DNA of 17,517 nucleotides from Comamonas sp. (GTDB lineage Bacteria > Pseudomonadota > Gammaproteobacteria > Burkholderiales > Burkholderiaceae_C): positions 1 through 17,517 of the forward strand of contig JAHAYB010000525.1 in assembly GCA_018384835.1 (NCBI GenBank). The letters run 5' to 3'. Under the pieces are notes generated by a model. The model was not told the origin of the DNA. It worked only from the letters and a program-made list of their open reading frames with translations, and made no database searches. Of the stretch, positions 12,339 through 17,517 are shown piece after piece. A program made the position numbers and the translations under genes. Position 1 is the stretch's first letter. Each line of letters starts with the position of its first letter.

Positions 12339-15302
12339 CTAGGTGCTGGGCGTAGCAGCCGCATCTGTCGTAGCACTGCCATTGGGCAGCTCGGCAGCGG
12401 CCTCTTCCAGCATACGGGCGTGGTAGCGGTGGGCGCGTACCGACTGGTGCGCCAAGGCCGTCAAAATCAGCAGGGTAGAGCCGACGACCAGGGCAAACAC
12501 GCCAATATCAAAGAAGGTGGCGCTGGCCAGGTGAATCTCGCCCACCCAGGGCAGCTTCCAATGGAAGCTGTGGCTGGTCAGGAAGGGATAGCCCGCCACC
12601 AGCGCCCCCAAGCCGGTGGCAATGGCAAACAGCAGCCCCGCACCAATCCAGCGGCGGGGGAAGAGGGGCATATGCGCCTCCACCCACTGCGTGCCTGAGA
12701 CGATGTATTGCAGCAGCAGCGCCACCGAGAACACCAGCCCCGCCACAAAGCCGCCGCCCGGCTCGTTATGGCCGCGCAAAAACATATACACCGCCACCAT
12801 GGTGGCAAAGGGCAGCAGCAGGCGCACCAGCACGGCAGGCACCATCAGATAGCCAATGGCCGTATCTTGCGCATTGCGTGGGTTGAACAGGTCGGTCTGT
12901 AAGTCACCGGCCAGAAAGCGCTGCTGCTCGGGCAAGTCCATGGTTTCACGCGCTGGGCGAAAGCGGCGCAGCAGGGCGTAGATGGTGAGCGCCACAATGC
13001 CCAGCACCACAATCTCGCCAAAGGTATCAAAGCCCCGGAAGTCCACCAGCATCACGTTAACGACGTTGCTGCCCCCGCCCCCGTCCAGCGCATGTTCTAG
13101 GAAGAAGGTGGCGCTGCTGTCCTCATAAGTGCGGCTCATCATGGCCAAGGCCAGCCAGGCCATGCCCAGGCCACTGGCCAGGGCAATCAAGGCATCGCGC
13201 ACCCGCCGACGCGCTGCGCTGCGCTGGGCATGGGCGGGGGGCATGTACTGGTCGCGCCGGGGCAGCCAGCGCAGCCCCAGCAAAATCAGGATGGTGGTGA
13301 CGATTTCCACCACCAACTGGGTTAGCGCCAAATCCGGCGCAGAGAACCACAAAAACGTCAGGCAAGTGACCAAGCCCGCACCACCCATCATGATGAGCGA
13401 GGCCATGCGGTGAAACTTCGCCTTCCATGCCGCGCCCAGGGCGCATAGCCCGCCCACCAGCCACAGCAGGGCAAAAGCCGGGGCGAATGGTGCGCGTTGG
13501 CCTTCGCCAATCCAGGGGCTTTGGTGCAACACAATGGGCAGCGCACCGGCCAGCAGGCTAATGAGCACCAGCCACAGCATTTGCCATTGCAGTTGCTGGG
13601 TGTTGAGCAAGCGGCGCAGATTGCGCCCAGCCAGGCTCAAACGTGCCAGCAGGTTTTCAAATATGCGCTTGCCGTCGACGCGGTGCAGCAGCGGCACTTG
13701 CTCTTGCAGCACTTCGCGATTGCGCAGCCAGCGCAGGGTGGCAAACAGGGCAATGCCGCCAAAAAGCGCAATCAAGCTCATGATGAAGGGCGCATTCAAG
13801 CCATGCCAAATCGCCAGACTAAAGCTGGGCAAGTTGCCGCCCACCACAGGCGTAGCCGCAGAGCGCAGCACATCGCCCACCGCCCAGGCGGGGAAGATGC
13901 CGACGATTAAGCACATCAGCACCAGCAGCTCTACGGGCACGCGCATCCAGTGCGGTGGTTCGTGCGGCTTGCGCGGTAAATCCGTGGCTTTGGGGCCAAA
14001 AAACACATCTGCCGTAAAGCGCAGCGAATAGGCCACGCTAAAAATCCCCGCCAAGGTGGCTACCAAGGGCAAGCTGATGCGTACCCAGGGCACGGCATCC
14101 AAAAACACCGCCTCGGCAAAAAACATTTCTTTAGAGAGGAAACCGTTAAGTAGCGGCACCCCGGCCATAGCCGCACTGGCCACGCAGGCCAAGGTGGCGG
14201 TCATCGGCATCATGTGTCTGAGGCCGGATAGGCGGGTGATGTCCCGCGTGCCGCTTTCGTGGTCCAGAATGCCCGCCGCCATAAACAGCGAGGCCTTGAA
14301 GGTGGCGTGGTTGATGATGTGAAACACCGCCGCCACCGCCGCCAAGCGGCTATTCAAGCCCAGCAGCAGGGTAATCAAGCCCAGGTGGGAGATGGTGGAA
14401 TAGGCCAGCAGCCCCTTGAGGTCGTTTTGAAACAGCGCCAAATAGCCGCCCAGCAGCAGCGTTAACGCCCCTGCGCCGCCTACCAGCCAGAACCATTCAT
14501 CCGTGCCACTGAGCACCGGCCACAGCCGTGCCATCAAAAATACACCCGCCTTAACCATGGTGGCCGAGTGCAGATAGGCCGACACCGGCGTAGGCGCGGC
14601 CATCGCGTGCGGCAGCCAGAAGTGGAAGGGGAATTGCGCACTTTTGGTCAAAGTACCCAGCAGCACCAGCACCAGCATGGGGGTATAGAGGTCATGGGCG
14701 CGTACCTGCGCCCCGGCGGCCAACACCACGTCCAAGTCGTAGCTGCCCACGATATGCCCCAGCACCAGCACCCCGGCAAATAGCAGCAGCCCGCCCGTGC
14801 CGGTAACGGTCAAGGCCATGCGTGCGCCGCGCCGCGCATCTTGGCGGTGGTGCCAGTAGCCAATCAGCAGAAAAGAAAACAGACTGGTCAGCTCCCAGAA
14901 GAACACCAGTTGAATCAGGTTGCCCGAAAGCACAACGCCAGCCATCGCCCCCATAAAAGCCAGCAAAAACGAGAAAAAGCGCGGAACCGGGTCAGCCGGC
15001 GACATGTAATAACGCGCATACAGCACCACCAGCGAGCCAATGCCCAGCACCAACAGGCTGAACATCCAGGCAAACCCGTCCATGCGCACCACAAAATTCA
15101 GCCCCAGGGCGGGCAGCCATTCAATTTCTTGGCGGATAACGCCGCCATTGGCAACTTCCGGGAACAGCAAAGCCGCCTGCACAGTGCAGACTAGGGCAAT
15201 GATGCCGGCCAGGGTAGATTCGGTATTGCGGGCGTTGGCGGGCAATACGGCAGCCAGTAAACTACCGACAAAAGGCAGAAGGATGAGGGTGATTAGCGGC
15301 AT
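12339..15302 (-). CDS. mrpA: Mrp-type cation/proton antiporter, fused subunits A and B
   Basis: The 987-residue inner-membrane protein joins MrpA and MrpB in one chain, the arrangement of group-2 Mrp systems such as PhaAB. The NuoL-like part shows Glu137 (FFWELTSLFSFLLIGYW), Lys220 (LGTLTKSAQFPFHFWLPHAM), Lys251 (HSATMVKAGVFLMARLW) and His306 (YSTISHLGL), the expected charged residues along the ion path. The MrpB part begins near residue 801 and is recognisable by FLRGHNEPGGGFVAGLVFS and ATFFDIGVFALVVGS. The polypeptide exchanges Na+ (or K+) for H+ together with subunits C to G, which follow in the order C, D, E, F, G. It is the first gene of the operon. No good Shine-Dalgarno sequence precedes the ATG at 15300-15302 and I could not locate its promoter. 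Confidence 0.95.
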   Translation of the reverse strand: MPLITLILLPFVGSLLAAVLPANARNTESTLAGIIALVCTVQAALLFPEVANGGVIRQEIEWLPALGLNFVVRMDGFAWMFSLLVLGIGSLVVLYARYYMSPADPVPRFFSFLLAFMGAMAGVVLSGNLIQLVFFWELTSLFSFLLIGYWHHRQDARRGARMALTVTGTGGLLLFAGVLVLGHIVGSYDLDVVLAAGAQVRAHDLYTPMLVLVLLGTLTKSAQFPFHFWLPHAMAAPTPVSAYLHSATMVKAGVFLMARLWPVLSGTDEWFWLVGGAGALTLLLGGYLALFQNDLKGLLAYSTISHLGLITLLLGLNSRLAAVAAVFHIINHATFKASLFMAAGILDHESGTRDITRLSGLRHMMPMTATLACVASAAMAGVPLLNGFLSKEMFFAEAVFLDAVPWVRISLPLVATLAGIFSVAYSLRFTADVFFGPKATDLPRKPHEPPHWMRVPVELLVLMCLIVGIFPAWAVGDVLRSAATPVVGGNLPSFSLAIWHGLNAPFIMSLIALFGGIALFATLRWLRNREVLQEQVPLLHRVDGKRIFENLLARLSLAGRNLRRLLNTQQLQWQMLWLVLISLLAGALPIVLHQSPWIGEGQRAPFAPAFALLWLVGGLCALGAAWKAKFHRMASLIMMGGAGLVTCLTFLWFSAPDLALTQLVVEIVTTILILLGLRWLPRRDQYMPPAHAQRSAARRRVRDALIALASGLGMAWLALAMMSRTYEDSSATFFLEHALDGGGGSNVVNVMLVDFRGFDTFGEIVVLGIVALTIYALLRRFRPARETMDLPEQQRFLAGDLQTDLFNPRNAQDTAIGYLMVPAVLVRLLLPFATMVAVYMFLRGHNEPGGGFVAGLVFSVALLLQYIVSGTQWVEAHMPLFPRRWIGAGLLFAIATGLGALVAGYPFLTSHSFHWKLPWVGEIHLASATFFDIGVFALVVGSTLLILTALAHQSVRAHRYHARMLEEAAAELPNGSATTDAAATPST

Positions 15303-15485
15303 GAAGGCGCAAAAAAGAGGAGGGAGTCATCGCCCGCAGCACAACGCAGTCGGGGGCTGAAGTTTAGGGCAAGAGGCAAGTCCAAGCGGCTGGCCTGCGC
15401 AAAAATCCCGGCAAATGCGCTCAACTCACCCCTATTTGAGGCGCTGCAAACACGCCGTACTACGCGACGAATACGCTCGCTTTGC

Positions 15486-15514
15486 TTGCGAGAGGAGCTG
15501 CAAGATGCTATATT
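15486..15514 (+). promoter_or_regulatory. Promoter-like element overlapping the leader peptide start
   Basis: TTGCGA (15486-15491, 4 of 6 to the -35 consensus), a 17-nt spacer and TATATT (15509-15514, 5 of 6 to the -10 consensus). If used, transcription would start near 15521, just before the second in-frame ATG (15523). The leader ORF would then be translated from a nearly leaderless start. It conflicts with use of the Shine-Dalgarno sequence at 15493-15497, so one of the two is probably chance. No better promoter was found in 15303-15485. Confidence 0.25.
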
Positions 15515-15579
15515 TACCGGCTATGCAAGTGTTCAGCGCCTTCTATTTTTACTTTTGGTTCTCTGTCCAAGGCGGATGA
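15505..15579 (+). CDS. Aromatic-rich leader peptide of the DAHP synthase attenuator
   Basis: This 24-codon ORF is too short for usual gene callers. AGGAG (15493-15497) lies 7 nt before the ATG at 15505; a second in-frame ATG is at 15523. The peptide has nine aromatic residues, seven of them consecutive at positions 13-19: Phe-Tyr-Phe-Tyr-Phe-Trp-Phe (15541-15561). It ends SVQGG and TGA at 15577-15579. Short ORFs loaded with codons for the pathway's end products are the sensors of ribosome-mediated attenuators, as in the trp and phe operons. Here the run contains Phe, Tyr and Trp codons, matching the three end products downstream of DAHP synthase. The terminator begins 39 nt after the stop codon. 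The peptide itself should have no function beyond being translated. Confidence 0.82.
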   Translation: MLYLPAMQVFSAFYFYFWFSVQGG

Positions 15580-15628
15580 GAGGCTAGCGCTCGCACACCC
15601 ACGAACACCAAGCTCCCCAAAAACCGCC
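15553..15628 (+). promoter_or_regulatory. Alternative pairing arms of the DAHP synthase attenuator
   Basis: Arm 1, UUUUGG (15553-15558, the Phe17-Trp18 codons), can pair with CCAAGG (15567-15572), two pairs being G-U. Arm 2, GGCGG (15571-15575), is complementary to CCGCC (15624-15628), which is the 5' arm of the terminator; GAG (15580-15582) with CTC (15613-15615) could extend it. A ribosome stalled in the aromatic codons would cover arm 1, free arm 2 and favour antitermination; a ribosome that moves on would let the terminator form. The antiterminator seen by eye is weak (5 GC pairs plus extension), so the exact fold is uncertain. Confidence 0.5.
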
Positions 15629-15660
15629 GCAGCTGCACAGCCCGGCGGTTTTTTGTTTTT
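15619..15660 (+). terminator. Attenuator terminator in the DAHP synthase leader
   Basis: AAAAACCGCCG (15619-15629) and CGGCGGTTTTT (15643-15653) form an 11-bp stem with a 13-nt loop, followed by TTTTTTGTTTTT running to 15660. It lies 52 nt before the DAHP synthase ATG on the same strand. The only plus-strand ORF of note between the divergent antiporter operon and this hairpin is the leader peptide, so the terminator does not serve an upstream gene. It is best read as an attenuator. The A-rich 5' arm could also allow leftward termination, but no leftward transcript is expected here. Confidence 0.85.
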
Positions 15661-15711
15661 CCACCTTTCTTCCCTTTACTTTTCACCCCATTTTTTCTAA
15701 AGAGGTTTGCC

Positions 15712-16890
15712 ATGAATGCTCCACAACATCCTGACACCAGCCCCAGCACCGATGCCTGGTATCGCAGCTCTGCCCCCAAAACTGGCCAGACTGACGACGA
15801 ACGCATCAAGGACATCACCGTGCTACCCCCACCCGAGCATTTAATCCGCTTCTTCCCCATCCAAAATACCGCTGCTGAAAAGCTGGTGAGCGATACCCGC
15901 AAAAACATCCAGCGCATCATGCGCAACCAGGACGACCGTCTGCTGGTGGTTGTGGGGCCTTGCTCTATCCACGACCCACAAGCCGCGTTGGACTACGCCC
16001 GCCGCCTGTCTGATGTGCGTGAGCAATACCAGGACACGCTGGAAATCGTCATGCGCGTCTATTTTGAAAAACCGCGCACCACCGTTGGCTGGAAGGGCTT
16101 GATTAACGACCCCTACCTGGATGGCAGCTACCGCATTGACGAAGGCCTGCGCATGGCGCGTCAGCTGCTGATTGACATCAACCGCCTGGGCGTGCCTGCG
16201 GGCAGCGAGTTTTTGGACGTAATCTCGCCGCAATACATTGGCGATTTGATTAGCTGGGGCGCGATTGGTGCGCGTACCACCGAAAGCCAGGTGCACCGTG
16301 AGTTGGCCTCCGGCATCTCTGCGCCCATTGGCTTTAAGAACGGCACGGACGGCAATATCCGCATTGCCACCGACGCGATTGCCTCGGCCAGCCGTGGGCA
16401 CCACTTCCTGTCGGTACACAAAAATGGCCAGGTGGCGATTGTGCATACCGCTGGTAATCAGGACTGCCACGTCATCCTGCGCGGCGGCAAAGCGCCCAAC
16501 TACGATGCCGCGCATGTCGCCGCCGCCTGTGTGGATTTGGAAAAAGCCGGTCTGCCCGCCACCTTGATGGTCGATTGCAGCCACGCCAACAGCCATAAAC
16601 AGCACGAGCGCCAAAAGGATGTGGCTGCCGACATTGCTGCGCAGCTGGCCGCCGGTTCGCAGCAAGTATTTGGTGTGATGCTGGAAAGCCACTTGGTCGC
16701 GGGCGCACAAAAATTCAGCGCCGGGCAAGACGATGTGTGCAAGCTGGCCTACGGCCAAAGCATTACCGATGCCTGCATCGGCTGGCAAGACACGGTAGAA
16801 GTGATTGAAACCCTGGCTCAAGCCGTAGAGCAGCGCCGCGCCAAGCTGGGGCAGGGGGCGGCTCAACAGCCAGAGGCGGCTTTGGCTTAA
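15712..16890 (+). CDS. aroG: Class I 3-deoxy-7-phosphoheptulonate (DAHP) synthase
   Basis: The 392-residue cytoplasmic enzyme condenses phosphoenolpyruvate with erythrose 4-phosphate, the first step of the shikimate pathway. Family motifs are all present: GPCSIHD (82-88), MRVYFEKPRTTVGWKGLINDP (114-134), GARTTESQVHRELASG (186-201), GFKNGTDG (207-214), GGKAPNYD (258-265), DCSHANSHKQ (288-297) and YGQSITDACIGW (347-358). By alignment with E. coli AroG, metal ligands are Cys84, His291, Glu325 and Asp353, and substrate-binding residues include Lys120, Arg188, Lys209 and Arg257. It is about 40 residues longer than AroG, mainly at both ends. Feedback specificity (Phe, Tyr or Trp) cannot be read from sequence, so the symbol is by family only. 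AGAGG precedes the ATG. The leader peptide and hairpin upstream suggest attenuation control. Confidence 0.95.
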   Translation: MNAPQHPDTSPSTDAWYRSSAPKTGQTDDERIKDITVLPPPEHLIRFFPIQNTAAEKLVSDTRKNIQRIMRNQDDRLLVVVGPCSIHDPQAALDYARRLSDVREQYQDTLEIVMRVYFEKPRTTVGWKGLINDPYLDGSYRIDEGLRMARQLLIDINRLGVPAGSEFLDVISPQYIGDLISWGAIGARTTESQVHRELASGISAPIGFKNGTDGNIRIATDAIASASRGHHFLSVHKNGQVAIVHTAGNQDCHVILRGGKAPNYDAAHVAAACVDLEKAGLPATLMVDCSHANSHKQHERQKDVAADIAAQLAAGSQQVFGVMLESHLVAGAQKFSAGQDDVCKLAYGQSITDACIGWQDTVEVIETLAQAVEQRRAKLGQGAAQQPEAALA

Positions 16891-16925
16891 CACTTCCCGT
16901 CTCTAGCGACTTACCCCTAAGCAGG

Positions 16926-16958
16926 CAGAGGGCAGCTACGGCAGCCCTCTGTTTTTTT
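16926..16958 (+). terminator. Intrinsic terminator after DAHP synthase
   Basis: CAGAGGGC (16926-16933) and GCCCTCTG (16944-16951) form an 8-bp stem with a 10-nt loop, followed by seven T (16952-16958). It lies 35 nt after the stop codon, so DAHP synthase is a single-gene transcript. Confidence 0.9.
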
Positions 16959-17062
16959 GTTGTCCCTATGCCACCTGAGTGACAATCGAGCAGATTTTTT
17001 GCCTAGCACTGGGGTAAGCTGGTTGCTGTTACTTTCCCATTTATTTGCCAAAGAGGAATGCC

Positions 17063-17374
17063 ATGGTCAGTGAACTGATAGTGCGTTTGCACCCTACGCA
17101 AGAATACCGCGTGGACTTGTCCCGCCTAGACCCCATGGGCAATGAAGAAGCCCGCCGCTGGCTGGATGACCAGTTCATCGCCCTGGAATGCGAGCCGCTA
17201 CGCGCCAGCGGCAAAGTGCTGCTGGCCGATAAAGTGCTGGTAGTGGCCGAGGCAGCGGGCGAGCGTCTGCTCAGTGACGAAGCCTGGCTACAAGCCTATG
17301 GCCGCGCCGCCCAGGCCGTGCTGAGCAAGCCCGTAATTACCGTTGACGTGGCGGCTATGGCGGTGACGTACTAA
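17063..17374 (+). CDS. Conserved-looking small protein of unknown function
   Basis: The 103-residue product is not recognised. AAGAGG (17051-17056) lies 6 nt before the ATG at 17063, so the upstream TTG at 17045 is rejected as start. The protein is soluble, without signal peptide or membrane helix, and mildly acidic. It starts with a beta-like stretch, SELIVRLHPTQEYRVDL, has a helical EEARRWLDDQFIAL segment (28-41), then KVLLADKVLVVAEAAGERLLSDEAWLQAYGRAAQAVL, and ends in a hydrophobic, strand-like PVITVDVAAMAVTY. Codon use resembles its neighbours. Terminators on both sides make it its own transcription unit, supporting a real gene. No cysteine cluster, nucleotide-binding or DNA-binding motif is visible apart from a single Cys at about 43. 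Confidence 0.8.
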   Translation: MVSELIVRLHPTQEYRVDLSRLDPMGNEEARRWLDDQFIALECEPLRASGKVLLADKVLVVAEAAGERLLSDEAWLQAYGRAAQAVLSKPVITVDVAAMAVTY

Positions 17375-17424
17375 AAGCAGCCCACCCCAGCCAGCAGCGC
17401 AGGCTGCAACGCCAAACACCCACA

Positions 17425-17467
17425 AGCACAGTACAGCGGGCAAGCCCGTACACTGTGCTGTTTTTTT
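17425..17467 (+). terminator. Intrinsic terminator after the small unknown gene
   Basis: AGCACAGT (17425-17432) and ACTGTGCT (17452-17459) form an 8-bp outer stem, with an inner CGGG/CCCG stem (17437-17440 and 17445-17448) closed by a CAAG loop. A run of seven T follows at 17461-17467, with more T-tracts up to 17487. Confidence 0.88.
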
Positions 17468-17497
17468 GCCCGTTTTTTACCTGTTTTTGCTCGCCTT

Positions 17498-17517
17498 ATG
17501 AACGCCCCCCGTGATGT
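17498..17517 (+). CDS. Possible start of a further gene, truncated by the window
   Basis: An ATG at 17498 opens MNAPRD before the right edge. It follows the terminator by about 30 nt and its MNAP start resembles other Burkholderiales proteins. There is no Shine-Dalgarno sequence and only six codons can be seen, so this is little more than a guess. Confidence 0.2.

Noticed and set aside
15482..15700. 72-codon plus-strand ORF in another frame over the DAHP synthase leader
   Set aside because: It runs through the attenuator hairpin, has no family-like pattern, and is better explained by the aromatic leader peptide in a different frame.
15841..16893. 350-codon minus-strand ORF opposite DAHP synthase
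   Set aside because: Antisense shadow; the plus strand encodes a complete, highly conserved DAHP synthase.
1..17517. CRISPR array, IS element, prophage, tRNA or rRNA
   Set aside because: No repeated spacer units, transposase or integrase motifs, and no tRNA- or rRNA-like sequence were seen on reading both strands.

Overview
The window looks like a chromosomal segment of a betaproteobacterium, probably order Burkholderiales and close to Comamonadaceae. Grounds: GC-rich coding DNA with strong third-position bias, a short PHB-type phasin with an alanine/lysine tail, a fused group-2 Mrp antiporter AB subunit, and the general gene style. This is inference from protein style; no 16S rRNA or other taxonomic marker is present. 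I see no IS element, integrase, CRISPR array, tRNA or rRNA.

Layout from left to right. (1) 1-2535, minus strand: a polyamine-type ABC importer in the order ATPase, periplasmic binding protein, permease; the permease runs off the left edge. A perfect 10-bp stem-loop lies between the binding protein and permease genes. (2) 2536-3682: a regulatory stretch around phasin phaP (2897-3430, minus). The phasin promoter carries two near-identical TGC-rich 15-mers that resemble PhaR repressor sites. A second promoter with the same core lies just downstream of phaP and, about 95 nt later, meets a strong intrinsic terminator. This unit could encode an unannotated small RNA of about 118 nt. (3) 3683-7440, plus strand: a CitMHS/NhaD-like membrane transporter, a tightly linked 2-hydroxyacid dehydrogenase, a terminator, and an MFS transporter. 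(4) 7437-15302, minus strand: a complete Mrp-type cation/proton antiporter operon (AB fusion, C, D, E, F, G) whose genes mostly overlap by 1 to 4 nt. It is followed at once by a FluC/CrcB fluoride channel and then a LOG-family (TIGR00730) nucleotide hydrolase. (5) 15303-17517: a 409-nt divergent intergenic region, class I DAHP synthase (plus), a terminator, a small unrecognised gene with its own terminator, and the possible first codons of another gene.

The most interesting element is in front of DAHP synthase, the entry enzyme of aromatic amino acid synthesis. A 24-codon leader ORF (15505-15579) contains seven aromatic codons in a row (Phe-Tyr-Phe-Tyr-Phe-Trp-Phe). It is followed by an 11-bp GC-rich hairpin and a U-run (15619-15660) before the structural gene, with alternative pairing partners for the hairpin. 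This is the architecture of ribosome-mediated transcription attenuation, apparently sensing all three aromatic amino acids at the common pathway's first step. The second most interesting element is the promoter-to-terminator unit after phaP, which carries a CUCCUU (anti-Shine-Dalgarno) tract.
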